Assembly: GCA_937996235.1 (NCBI GenBank)
Contig: CALKVK010000006.1
Location: forward strand, 310,001 to 374,000
Reading direction: 5' to 3'
Origin: an uncultured bacterium
GTDB taxonomy: Bacteria > Planctomycetota > JAJSAM01 > JAJVHW01
DNA length: 64,000 bases
Under the pieces are notes generated by a model, which saw only the letters and a program-made list of their open reading frames with translations, was not told where the DNA came from and did not search any database. A program made the translations under genes and the position numbers. The number at the start of each line of letters is the position of its first letter. Position 1 is the first letter of the stretch. This document shows, one piece after another, positions 8,675 through 16,629 of the stretch.

Positions 8675-9076
8675 TTAGTCGCACGCGGGGACGCCGGACC
8701 AGTCGAAGCCGGCGAAGTGGGCGGCGGGCGCGGCGTCGGCCTGGTTGTTCGTCTCCGAGAAGCGGAAGCGCTGCCATCCCGTCGGCGGGTCGGGCAGCGG
8801 CTTCGGATCCGGCGCGTCGCGCAGCGCGGCGCGCCGGGCGTCGACGACGACGTCCACCGTCGCGCGCCGATACGCCCCGAACGACGCGATCGAGTGGTCG
8901 ATCTCGCGCCAGCGGTCGTCGATCGGCCTCTGCCCGCAGCAGACCTCGTAGAGCGAGAGCAGTCCGCCGTCGGCCGTGCATGTGATGCGGCGGACCGCCT
9001 GGGACTTCCGCACCAGACGCCCCGGTGCGGGGACGAGGCCTTGCGTCCCGACCAGCTCGAGCCAGTTGACCCGCAT
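8675..9076 (-). CDS. Hypothetical protein, possibly truncated by a stop codon
   Basis: This 133-residue protein starts at ATG 9076, with no clear Shine-Dalgarno. Its aromatic and charged residue distribution (LLSLYEVCCGQRPIDDRW, GWQRFRFSETNNQ, HFAGFDWSGVPACD) reads like real protein, unlike the surrounding frames. I recognise no family. Directly after the TAA at 8675-8677 the same frame continues for 42 protein-like codons (DALVLPDQRDVQIVCICPAP ...) to a TAG at 8546-8548. The gene may therefore be a longer one interrupted by a nonsense mutation. Its start codon lies within a 24-bp inverted repeat. It sits in a region with other decayed fragments. Confidence 0.5.
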   Translation of the reverse strand: MRVNWLELVGTQGLVPAPGRLVRKSQAVRRITCTADGGLLSLYEVCCGQRPIDDRWREIDHSIASFGAYRRATVDVVVDARRAALRDAPDPKPLPDPPTGWQRFRFSETNNQADAAPAAHFAGFDWSGVPACD

Positions 9077-9306
9077 CGTTCACCAGCTCTCGCGACGAGT
9101 GCGGGTGTGCCGCAGTCGCTTCGAGGGCTCTGTCCGTGGCGCCTGCGCCCGCGCCGTGCGGCAGCCCGTCCCGGCCGAGCCGGAGGCGCGAGATCAAGGA
9201 GGCGCGACGAAGTCGGGGTTGAACACCCCGTTCGAGGAGCGCCGACGCAGAGATCGCGACTCCGGCGACGCGCCGGACGCGGGAGCTGGTGAACGATGCG
9301 GGTCAA
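9066..9306. repeat. 24-bp exact inverted repeat flanking 193 bp
   Basis: The arms at 9066-9089 and 9283-9306 are exact reverse complements over 24 bp; the right arm begins GAGCTGGTGAACG. The left arm covers the start codon of the minus-strand hypothetical gene. The enclosed 193 bp contain no transposase or obvious gene, and no target-site duplication is apparent. Partial duplication with inversion, or a small non-autonomous element, would both fit. Confidence 0.6.
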
Positions 9307-9484
9307 GGCACTCGATCTCGACCGGCGTCAGGGGGTCGGGTGTGCGACTGCGTGAGGTCATCCAGCGCCCTCCGTCGTCGCCTCGGGTCGCGCCGGGTCT
9401 CCGCCACGTCCTCGCGGCGAAGCGCACGGGGTGGAACGACCGCCGCGCTCCCCGAGGATCCGCAACGGCGACGCGGATGACCAT
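9194..9484 (-). CDS. Doubtful small hypothetical protein
   Basis: This is a 96-codon frame starting MVIRVAVADPRG and ending NGVFNPDFVAPP. Third codon positions look less GC-biased than in the confident genes and it overlaps the inverted repeat, so it could equally be non-coding. No Shine-Dalgarno or domain is evident. The stretch 9485-9713 before the LamG gene contains nothing I can support. Confidence 0.25.
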   Translation of the reverse strand: MVIRVAVADPRGARRSFHPVRFAARTWRRPGATRGDDGGRWMTSRSRTPDPLTPVEIECLDPHRSPAPASGASPESRSLRRRSSNGVFNPDFVAPP

Positions 9485-9713
9485 GAGCTTCCGGCCGCGC
9501 AGAGATCGCGGCGTCGGAAGGGAAGGGACGCTCGTAGCGGCCGGAGTCGGCGGGTACCAGCCCCCGCGAGCGCGGAACTGCGCAATCGCGGTGCTGTCGC
9601 CGTGTGCGACGACTGCGGCGCACCCTGCTCGACTGCGGGCCGCGCCGTAGGTGGTCGGGCGAGGCCGGCGCGGCGTCGTGCGCGGGAGAGCGTGTGGCGG
9701 GCGCCGTGTCCCG

Positions 9714-11291
9714 TCAGTACCGCAACTGCGAGCCGGTGCGTGCCATGCGCACCGCGACGGCGCGCACTTCGTCTCCGAGCCCGACCACGATCGTCACGTC
9801 GTTGCCGCCGGGCTGGTACTCGCCGAGGTCGAGAGTCTTCGCGCGGATCGAGATCTGCTCGCGCGCGTAGTCCACGACGACCTTCGTGATGCCCGACGCG
9901 TTCCCGTTGAATGTGTCGACGCTCCCCTTCCGCGTGAACGACGCCGCGGGGATCGTCGTCGCGGGGCCGGAGCCGAACTGGAACGTGAGCTCCGACGCGG
10001 TCGGGGGAATCGCGTCGCCGTGCGCCAACCCCAGGACGACGGCGAGCGAGTCGTTTCCGGTCCCCTTGAGCGTCGCCTTCGCGCTGCGGAGGGAGAGGTT
10101 CGGCTCGAGCAGGGCACCGCGCACCTTCCCGAGTCCGAACTTCCCACCCGACAGAGTGACCCTGCAGCCGCCCGTGGCGGCGGAGTTCTCGAAGTGCAGG
10201 TCGAGCGGGCCCGACGCCGCGACCCGGCCGGTGAGGTCTCCGGTGTAGCGCAGTTTGAACTTGGCCCGAGACGAGCCGCGCGAGTTCGGTGTCACCGAGA
10301 ACTCGAGCCCGTCTCCCGTGAACTCGAGTCTCCTGCCACGAGCGGTCAGCCCCGGCACCGTCACATGGACGCCGCCGACATCGATCTGCGCAGCGCCGCC
10401 CAGGTCGGGTGCGCCAGGGCCGGTGTCGAAGCTGCCCACCGCCGTGAGGCGGGACTTCGCGGGGGTCTGCGAGTCGAACTTCGCGACGACGGACTTCGGG
10501 AGGAAGAACGACGCGATCGTCGGCGGCTCCGGCACGCACTTGCCGTCGGCGCCCGCGGCGGCGATCGCGGCGATCTCGTCGCCCGAGAGCGCACGGCTGT
10601 AGAGCGTCAGCTCGTCGATCGCGCCGTGCACGAAGCGGATGAACCCGAGCGTGCCGTTCGCGGTGCTCCCGATCGCGAACTGCCCGGAGGTACCCGTGTG
10701 CACGGCAGACCCCGCTGTCTGTTCGCCGAGGGACTCTCCGTCGAGGTAGATGCGGCTCGTGTCGCCGCTCCGGACGGCCGCCACGTGGTACCACTGGCCC
10801 GTGGTCAGCGTCGCGTCCACGACGAAGTCGTTGCGGTTCGCGACGGACTCGAACACGCCGAACCGGAGCGCTCCCGGTGCGCGAAACTCGAAGAAGTAGC
10901 TGGGGCCGAACGAATCCGACGTGAGCCGCTGGAAGAACGTCTGGTCGGTCGCGGTGGAGTCGAGTTTGATCCAGCACTCCGCGGTGAAGTCCCCGGTCCC
11001 GAAGTCGAGCGCCTCCGTCGTCGCATCGAGTACGACGTGGTCGTCGACGCCGTCGAGGACGAACGCCTGCCCGACCTGCCCCGCGGCGAACGCCAGCCCG
11101 CCGGTCGGCGTGCCGTCGTTCGTGCCGACGATGTCCGCCGCATCGCCCTCTGCCGGATACCACGCCACGGCGTCGGCCGGCGCGGCGACGCACACGGCGC
11201 CGGCAGATGGCGCATCGTGCAGCCCGGCAACGAGGAGCGCCGCGGTTCCGAGGAGTGCCGAGGTCGCGCGGAACGGGTGGAGGTGTCCCAA
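9714..11291 (-). CDS. Secreted LamG-domain (concanavalin-like) protein
   Basis: I chose a TTG start at 11291 because GAGGAG lies about 6 nt upstream and it opens directly onto a signal peptide (LLGTAALLVAGLHDAPSAGA). The ATG further upstream adds a non-signal stretch. The mature protein of roughly 490 residues begins with a LamG/jellyroll domain: VAWYPAEGDAADIVGTNDG, GQAFVLDGVDDHVVLD, DFTAECWIKLD, WYHVAAVRSGDTSRIYLDG and DELTLYSRALSGDEIAAI. The C-terminal half is a beta-rich region of repeated Ser/Thr/Gly strands without a known name. Such proteins bind carbohydrate or form outer-surface structures; no enzyme motif is present. It is upstream of, and co-directional with, nothing obvious, so probably monocistronic. 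Confidence 0.7.
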   Translation of the reverse strand: MGHLHPFRATSALLGTAALLVAGLHDAPSAGAVCVAAPADAVAWYPAEGDAADIVGTNDGTPTGGLAFAAGQVGQAFVLDGVDDHVVLDATTEALDFGTGDFTAECWIKLDSTATDQTFFQRLTSDSFGPSYFFEFRAPGALRFGVFESVANRNDFVVDATLTTGQWYHVAAVRSGDTSRIYLDGESLGEQTAGSAVHTGTSGQFAIGSTANGTLGFIRFVHGAIDELTLYSRALSGDEIAAIAAAGADGKCVPEPPTIASFFLPKSVVAKFDSQTPAKSRLTAVGSFDTGPGAPDLGGAAQIDVGGVHVTVPGLTARGRRLEFTGDGLEFSVTPNSRGSSRAKFKLRYTGDLTGRVAASGPLDLHFENSAATGGCRVTLSGGKFGLGKVRGALLEPNLSLRSAKATLKGTGNDSLAVVLGLAHGDAIPPTASELTFQFGSGPATTIPAASFTRKGSVDTFNGNASGITKVVVDYAREQISIRAKTLDLGEYQPGGNDVTIVVGLGDEVRAVAVRMARTGSQLRY

Positions 11292-11498
11292 GCAGGTCTC
11301 CTCTGCGGGCGCATCGGAGAGGGCGCGCGCCGCCGGCGGAGCGTAGCGAGCGGCAGGGGCGGTGGGCAATGCGGAACCCGCCACACTCCGTCGGCTGACC
11401 GTCGTTGCCTCCCCGTTGCACAGGGTGAGCGCGGCGGGTCGAGGGCGCGTACCGGGTTCGGTGTCGTGCGACGTGGCGGAGCGAGCGCCTTCTCCCGC

Positions 11499-12329
11499 TC
11501 AGTCCCGCGCCCGCTCCTGCTCCTCCCAGGCCCGGATCTCCATCTCGTCGAGCGCGCGGCGCATGGTGGCGACGACGTGGGCGAAGTCGGACACGACGAT
11601 GGACCCGGTGTCGGAGAGGTCGGTGACGCGTCCGAGCCCGGCGGTCCGCGTCGAGAACTGCGAGAGCATCTGCCGGACGCGGGCGGTGTCGACGCCTGCA
11701 GGGAGCTTGAGGACGGACGAGATGTAGAGCCCGCCGCGTCCCGCGTACTCGGGCAGCTCGTCCTCCGGGACGAACTCGGGCGTCTGCGAGAGGACTGGGT
11801 TCGCCATGTCCAGGAGAACGAACTGGCGGCGATCGGCCGGGCCGAGCGGGATGAGCGCGAGACCGTTCACGGCGGCGACATCAGCGCTCCACGCGACGAG
11901 ATCGCCGCGCGGGACGGCGAGCTTGCCGCGCAGCGTGACGCGGCGCCCGCGAATCGTGGCGTTGGCCTCGTCGTAGACGATCGTCACGCGCGCCTCCGTC
12001 GCCACGCGCTGGATCAGCTCACGCCACTCGATGCCGTCCGCCGGCGCGTCGAACGTGATGAGGTCGTTCTGCGCGGGCACCTCGCGCCGACCGAAGCGTG
12101 CGATGCGCGCATACGCGGCGTCGGGCCGCGTCAGGCGCACGGGCGCGGCGGTCGGCAGCGGCGCCGCCTCCGCGGGGCGTGCGGCGTTCACGGTCGCGGC
12201 GACGGGCTCGCCGCGCGGCGCCGGATGGCTCGCGGTCTCGGCGCGCGTCGCTGCACAGCTCGCGAGCGCCAGGGTCAGCGCGAGCAGCGGCAGCGGAGTC
12301 CGGAACGGGAGAGCGGAAGGAGCGGGCAA
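11499..12329 (-). CDS. Lipoprotein with secretin-N/GspD-like domains
   Basis: The TTG start at 12329, preceded by AAAGGGGGTG, yields 276 residues that begin directly with a lipoprotein signal peptide. The lipobox LASC places the lipidated Cys at residue 25. After a Pro/Ala-rich linker come small alpha/beta domains: NDLITFDAPADGIEWRELIQRVATEARVTIVYDEANATIRGRRVTLRGKL (an STN-like N0 fold) and GGLYISSVLKLPAGVDTARVRQMLSQF ... TGSIVVSDFAHVVATMRRAL (an N1-like fold). These resemble the periplasmic domains of type II secretion secretins, but no secretin beta-barrel follows. It may be an accessory to a type II-like system, in line with the prepilin-like protein at 53. The lone domain set makes the role uncertain. 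Confidence 0.6.
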   Translation of the reverse strand: MPAPSALPFRTPLPLLALTLALASCAATRAETASHPAPRGEPVAATVNAARPAEAAPLPTAAPVRLTRPDAAYARIARFGRREVPAQNDLITFDAPADGIEWRELIQRVATEARVTIVYDEANATIRGRRVTLRGKLAVPRGDLVAWSADVAAVNGLALIPLGPADRRQFVLLDMANPVLSQTPEFVPEDELPEYAGRGGLYISSVLKLPAGVDTARVRQMLSQFSTRTAGLGRVTDLSDTGSIVVSDFAHVVATMRRALDEMEIRAWEEQERARD

Positions 12330-12400
12330 GCGACACCCCCTTTCGTCCAGTGTGCGCGTCGCACGGAGTTGGACGCCGTCCCTCCGGTGATCTTCCGCCG

Positions 12401-12520
12401 GCCCGGACTGTTCATGAGGCACGCGCATGCCGTGACGCCGGTGCCGGTGCGAACGATGTCCCGTGCGCACACGGCGCGCTGCACCGCTCGGGTGCGTGAG
12501 TCGTCATGAACAGTTCGGGC
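12401..12520. repeat. REPIN-like inverted pair of dispersed repeats
   Basis: Arms at 12401-12418 and 12503-12520 are reverse complements with one mismatch in 18 bp (left arm GCCCGGACTGTTCATGA...). They are separated by 84 nt and share a further CACGC block inside. A related single copy lies at 927-965. Two inverted copies enclosing a short spacer is the layout of REP doublets. It falls between the stop of the CBS gene and the start of the lipoprotein gene on the same strand, so it could form a transcript hairpin. Confidence 0.55.
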
Positions 12521-13290
12521 TACGTCTCCGCCGCCACCGCCCGCGCGATGTCGAGCCCGCTGACGATGCCGTCGACCTCGCAGCCGTCCATGACGAGCAC
12601 GCGCTTCACGCGCGCGGCGAGCGCCTGCGTGGCGGCGCGGTGCAGCGCGGTCGTCGTCGAGACGCACACGAGGCCGGGGCTGTAGAGGCCCTCGATCTGC
12701 GTGTCCTTCGGCAGGCGCCGGAAGGCCAGCGCCTCGCGCTGGGTGAAGACGCCGATCGGCCACTCGTCCTCGACGACCACGAGGCCGGTCACGCCGGTCT
12801 CGTCGAGGTGCGCGAGCGCCGCCTCGAGGGTCGTGTCGGGCAGCACCGCGAGGACCGGCCGGCTGACCCACTCGGCGACCGGCGTGGGGTCGCGCGCGTC
12901 CACGATCGCGCGGATCAGCTCGTGGGGCGTGACGACGCCGACGAGCCGGTCGTCGTCCACCACGAACACGCGGTGGATGTGCGCGTCGACCATGCGCGCG
13001 GCGACGTCGCGGAGCGGCGTGTCGCTCGGGACGGCGATCGCGCCGCGGGTCATGATCTCGCCCGCGGTCCGCGTGTCGCCGGGGCGCGGCGCCTCCTCGA
13101 GGGCGAGCAGGTCGGTGCGCGTGACGACGCCGACGACGGGGCTGCCGGCCTCGTCGCGCTCGCTCACCGCGACACCCGAGATGCGGTACCTGTTCAGCAG
13201 CAGGAGCACGGCCTGGAGGTCCGTGCCGGCGGACACGGTCCGCACGGGGCTGCGCATGTACGTCGAGGCAGGCTGGGCGTAGCGGCTCAT
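12520..13290 (-). CDS. Four-CBS-domain (double Bateman) protein
   Basis: From ATG 13290 the product has 256 residues made almost entirely of four CBS motifs. They lie at about residues 8-62 (YMRSPVRTVSAG ... GVVTRTDLLAL), 75-130 (IMTRGAIAVPSDT ... GVVTPHELIRAI), 138-190 (VAEWVSRPVLAVL ... IGVFTQREALAF) and 200-250 (GLYSPGLVCVSTTT ... GIVSGLDIARAV). CBS pairs bind adenosyl nucleotides and act as energy sensors. No catalytic or transport domain is attached, so it is a stand-alone regulator. The frame continues upstream but lacks CBS-like sequence. It is divergent from the protease-sigma-CHAT operon across 235 bp, so shared control is possible. The partner is unknown. Confidence 0.8.
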   Translation of the reverse strand: MSRYAQPASTYMRSPVRTVSAGTDLQAVLLLLNRYRISGVAVSERDEAGSPVVGVVTRTDLLALEEAPRPGDTRTAGEIMTRGAIAVPSDTPLRDVAARMVDAHIHRVFVVDDDRLVGVVTPHELIRAIVDARDPTPVAEWVSRPVLAVLPDTTLEAALAHLDETGVTGLVVVEDEWPIGVFTQREALAFRRLPKDTQIEGLYSPGLVCVSTTTALHRAATQALAARVKRVLVMDGCEVDGIVSGLDIARAVAAET

Positions 13291-13525
13291 GGTCGTCTCC
13301 GCGGCGGCGCGACGCATCCAGCATGGCGGCGGAAGCGGTCCGGGGCCGTGACTCCGATCACATGGTACGCAGGCCGTTTTGCGAAGCTGTCGCAGTTCGG
13401 GGCGCGCTCGGCCCCGCGCGAGCAGGCCGCGCGCGCTCCGCTCCGCCGACCGGATCGGCACTTTCCGTGTATCAAGGAGGGCGCGCCGTGGACCGGAGGT
13501 CCCGGAAGCCCCCCCAGGAGTCGGC
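13291..13525. promoter_or_regulatory. Divergent intergenic region upstream of the protease-sigma-CHAT operon
   Basis: This 235-bp gap should hold promoters for both directions. On the plus strand TGTATC (13468-13473) is a possible -10. A strong Shine-Dalgarno AAGGAGG (13474-13480) precedes a GTG at 13488 that is out of frame with the protease and opens a 57-codon frame ending at 13661. The protease itself has its own AGGAG at 13516-13520. I cannot tell whether the upstream GTG frame is translated. Confidence 0.35.
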
Positions 13526-15421
13526 ATGTCCCGCGTTCGCCTCGTCCCCGGCCGGCTTCGGCCCGTCCTCGCAGCAGCCGCCGCGCTGCTGGTCGCCCTC
13601 GTCGCGCTCGCGGCGGTCGTCGAGCGCGACGCGGCCCTCGGCGACGAGATCCGCGCCGTGATCGGCGCGTCCGACGTCCACGTCTACCGCCTGAGTCTCG
13701 TGGCGGGGACCGTGCTCGACGCCCGGGTCGAGGCGGACGCCGGCGGAGGGGGCGGCGAGGCCGACAAGGGCGGCGGCGGCGACGACGGCCCCGCGCCCGC
13801 GCTCTTCGTCCTCGACCCGTCGAGCGGCGTGATCGGCTCCGACACGTCGAGCCGGCCGCGCGTCCGCGTGACCGCCGCGACCACGGGGACCTACCGCGTC
13901 GAGGTGCGCGCCGGCACGTACGCGGGCGGCTACAAGGTCACGTTCGAGGGCGAGCTGCCCGAGGGCGGCGGGTCCACGATCGACGTCTCCGGCACGGGCG
14001 GCTCGGTCACGCTCGACGCGCCCGTCGGCGCGTCGGTGCGCATCGACGTGCGCCGCAAGGCGGGCGTCGCGCCCACGCTCGTGGACGTCCGCGACGCGTC
14101 CGGCCGCTCCATCGGCTTCGCCGTGCGCAAGGCGACGAAGAATCGCGTCCGGACGTACCCCGTCCCGGTCACGGTCGCGGGCGGGCTCGTCGTCGAGATC
14201 GCCGCCCAGGGCGGCGGCACCGGCACGTACGAGGTCCGCGGGCGCTTCGGCGACGACGACGACGACCTGCCGGAGGTCGAGGACGAGGACGAGGACCGCG
14301 AGCCGCGGCGCATCGTCGTGCAGCTCGCGGAGGGCGCCGACCCGGCGCTCGTCGCGTCCCAGCTCGGCTACACGCTCGTCCGCGTGCGCGACGGCTACGC
14401 CGTGCTCGAGACGCCCGAGGGGCGCGAGGGCTTCGAGGCGGAGGACGCGCGCCGCGCCCAGGACCTGCTGCCCGAGGTCCTCTCCGCCGAGACGGACGCG
14501 CGCCTGCAGACGCCCGAGGGGCTCCAGTCGAACGGGGTCGTGCTCGGCTCGTCGCTCGGGCGCAGCGACTTCGACCGCCAGGCCGCGCTCGCGCAGATCC
14601 GCGCGGAGGTCGCGCACCGGCGCGCCACCGGGCAGGGCGTGGTCGTCGCGGTCCTCGACACGGGCGTGGACGCGACGCACTCGCTGCTCGCGGGGCACGT
14701 GCTCCCCGGCCACGACTTCGTGGCGGGCGACGACGATCCGTCCGAGGAGGAGAACGGTCTCGACGACGACGGCGACGGCGAGATCGACGAGGGCTTCGGC
14801 CACGGCACGTTCGTCGCGGGACTCGTGCTCGCCGCCGCGCCCGACGCGCAGATCCTGCCCGTGCGCGTGCTCGACACGGACGCACGCGGCACCATCTCCG
14901 ACATCGCCGCGGGCATCCGCTGGGCGGTGGACCACGGCGCGACGGTCGTCAACCTGAGTCTCGGCGCGCGCGCCCGCAGCGACACGCTGCGCGGCGAGGT
15001 GCGCTACGCGCTGTCGCGCGGCGTCGCGGTCGTCGCGGCGACGGGCAACGCCGGCGACCCCGCGGCCGTGAACTTCCCGGCGGGGCTGACGGGCGTCGTC
15101 GCCGTGGCCGCGCTCGACGCGACCGGCGCACGCGCGCCGTTCTCGAACGCGGGCGTGCGCACGACGCTCGCCGCGCCCGGCACGGGTCTCGTCGGTCCGT
15201 ACCCCGGCGAGCGCTGGGGCACGTGGGACGGCACGTCCTTCGCCACGGCGCTCGCGAGCGGCGGCGTCGCACTGCTCGAGCAGCAGCAGCCCGACCTGCG
15301 CGCGACGCAGGTCGTCCGCACCGTCGCCCGCGCGGCGAAGCCGCTCGGGCGACGCGCTCCCGCGGCGGACAGGAAGGCGCTCGGCGCGGGCGCGCTCGAC
15401 CTCTCGAGACTCGTCAAGTGA
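13526..15421 (+). CDS. Secreted S8 (subtilisin-like) serine peptidase
   Basis: ATG 13526 with AGGAG 6 nt upstream gives 631 residues. A hydrophobic signal segment (VLAAAAALLVALVALAAVV) is followed by a Gly/Asp-rich pre-domain. Residues 280-340 look like an inhibitor-type propeptide (RRIVVQLAEGADPALVAS). The peptidase domain then carries the full catalytic triad: Asp378 in VAVLDTGVD, His426 in GHGTFVAG and Ser571 in DGTSFATA. An acidic insert (EEENGLDDDGDGEIDEG) before the His looks like a Ca2+ site. It is first in a four-gene operon, 12 nt before the ECF sigma gene. It could be the output of the sigma factor or a secreted effector; being upstream of its putative regulators is unusual. Confidence 0.9.
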   Translation: MSRVRLVPGRLRPVLAAAAALLVALVALAAVVERDAALGDEIRAVIGASDVHVYRLSLVAGTVLDARVEADAGGGGGEADKGGGGDDGPAPALFVLDPSSGVIGSDTSSRPRVRVTAATTGTYRVEVRAGTYAGGYKVTFEGELPEGGGSTIDVSGTGGSVTLDAPVGASVRIDVRRKAGVAPTLVDVRDASGRSIGFAVRKATKNRVRTYPVPVTVAGGLVVEIAAQGGGTGTYEVRGRFGDDDDDLPEVEDEDEDREPRRIVVQLAEGADPALVASQLGYTLVRVRDGYAVLETPEGREGFEAEDARRAQDLLPEVLSAETDARLQTPEGLQSNGVVLGSSLGRSDFDRQAALAQIRAEVAHRRATGQGVVVAVLDTGVDATHSLLAGHVLPGHDFVAGDDDPSEEENGLDDDGDGEIDEGFGHGTFVAGLVLAAAPDAQILPVRVLDTDARGTISDIAAGIRWAVDHGATVVNLSLGARARSDTLRGEVRYALSRGVAVVAATGNAGDPAAVNFPAGLTGVVAVAALDATGARAPFSNAGVRTTLAAPGTGLVGPYPGERWGTWDGTSFATALASGGVALLEQQQPDLRATQVVRTVARAAKPLGRRAPAADRKALGAGALDLSRLVK

Positions 15422-15433
15422 CGGCGTGACGTC

Positions 15434-16006
15434 GTGACCGAGACGGACGAGCTGGAGGTGGACGTGACGAGCGACGCGGCGTGCGTGGCGCGCTGCCTCG
15501 CGGGCGACGCGTCCGCGTGGGCGACGCTCGTGGACCGCCACGGCGGGCTCGTCTGGGCGGTCGCGTCGCGCCACGGCCTCGTGCGCGCGGACGCCGAGGA
15601 CGTCTTCCAGTCCACGTGGATCGTGGCGCTCGAGGAACTCTCGCGGCTGCGCGACCACGCGAAGTTCGGCGCGTGGATCGGACGTGTCGCGCGGCACCAG
15701 TGCATGCGCGTGCGCCGCGGCTACGGCATTGCGCGCCGCGCGCACGAGCGCGTGGCCGAGGACGCGCGCGAGGAGACGCTCGACGACGCGCAGCTCGAGC
15801 GGCTCGAGCAGCGCGCCCGCGTGACGCGGGCGCTCGGGCGCATCGGCACGCGCTGCGCGGAGCTGCTGCAGCTCCTCTACTTCGCGGACCCCGCTCCCGC
15901 GTACGCGGAGATCGCAGAGAAGCTCGACATGCGGATCGGGAGCATCGGCCCCACGCGGGCCCGCTGCCTGGCCAAGCTGGAGTCGGAACTCGGAGGTGCG
16001 TCGTGA
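15434..16006 (+). CDS. ECF-type RNA polymerase sigma factor
   Basis: The GTG start, 12 nt after the protease stop, gives 190 residues. Region 2 is clear: AWATLVDRHGGLVWAVASRHGLVRADAEDVFQSTWIVALEEL, with the FGAWIGRVARHQCMRVRRG continuation. A short linker leads to region 4: ALGRIGTRCAELLQLLYFADPAPAYAEIAEKLDMRIGSIGPTRARCLAKLE, containing a helix-turn-helix for -35 recognition. The stop TGA overlaps the GTG of the next gene by 4 nt, so the sigma factor and its partner are translationally coupled as sigma/anti-sigma pairs often are. The promoters it reads are unknown; auto-regulation of this operon is the simplest expectation. Confidence 0.9.
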   Translation: MTETDELEVDVTSDAACVARCLAGDASAWATLVDRHGGLVWAVASRHGLVRADAEDVFQSTWIVALEELSRLRDHAKFGAWIGRVARHQCMRVRRGYGIARRAHERVAEDAREETLDDAQLERLEQRARVTRALGRIGTRCAELLQLLYFADPAPAYAEIAEKLDMRIGSIGPTRARCLAKLESELGGAS

Positions 16007-16620
16007 GGGGCATCGAGGAACGCCATGCGTCGCGGCGCGAGATCGCGGATCTCGCGGACGGGACGCTCGCCGGACCGCGCGGCGAGCGCGTGCGCGCGCA
16101 CGTCGCCGAGGGCTGCGACGCCTGCGCGGCGGCGCTCGTCGGGGCGACGAACCTGCGTGCGCTCCTGCGCGAGGGCCCGCTGCCGCCGCCGCCCGCGGCG
16201 GCGCTGCGCCAGGCGAAGCTGCTCTTCCGCACGGCGCAGGCGCGGGCGCTCGTCGGCCGCGTGCGCGAGGTGCTCGCGTCGCTCGTGCTCGACCAGCGCC
16301 TCGCGCCCGCGGCTGCGCTGCGCGGCGCGCCCGGCTCCGCGCGGCGTCTGCTCTGGACGTTCGACGGCGTGGAGGTCGTGGCGACGCTCGTGCTCGGCGC
16401 GACGGCGCGCATGACCGGCCAGGTGCTGCCGGCCGACGACGCCGACGACGCCGCGCCGACGGGTGCGGTGCGCGCGGAGCGCGACGGCGTCGCGCTCGCG
16501 TCGGCCACACTCGACGACGAGGGCGGGTTCTCGTTCGGGTCGCTCCCGGCGGGCACGTACGTGCTCGCGGGGACCGTCGGCTCGACCGCCTTCCGCACCC
16601 CGCCGTTCCTGGTGGACTGA
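16003..16620 (+). CDS. Putative soluble zinc-finger anti-sigma factor
   Basis: The GTG overlaps the sigma stop (GTGA) and has GGAGG just upstream, giving 205 residues. The N-terminus SRREIADLADGTLAGPRGERVRAHVAEGCDACAAALVG resembles the HC-type zinc finger of anti-sigma factors, with His33, Cys38 and Cys41 as likely ligands. The spacing H-x4-C is one residue longer than usual. No transmembrane helix follows, so it is cytoplasmic, unlike many anti-sigmas. The C-terminal third is a small beta domain (LASATLDDEGGFSFGSLPAGTYVLAG) like carboxypeptidase-regulatory modules. Position and motif argue for binding the ECF sigma. The linker between the two domains would be a logical target for the CHAT protease encoded next. 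That last step is inference. Confidence 0.65.
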   Translation: MRGIEERHASRREIADLADGTLAGPRGERVRAHVAEGCDACAAALVGATNLRALLREGPLPPPPAAALRQAKLLFRTAQARALVGRVREVLASLVLDQRLAPAAALRGAPGSARRLLWTFDGVEVVATLVLGATARMTGQVLPADDADDAAPTGAVRAERDGVALASATLDDEGGFSFGSLPAGTYVLAGTVGSTAFRTPPFLVD

Positions 16621-16629
16621 GAGACCGCC

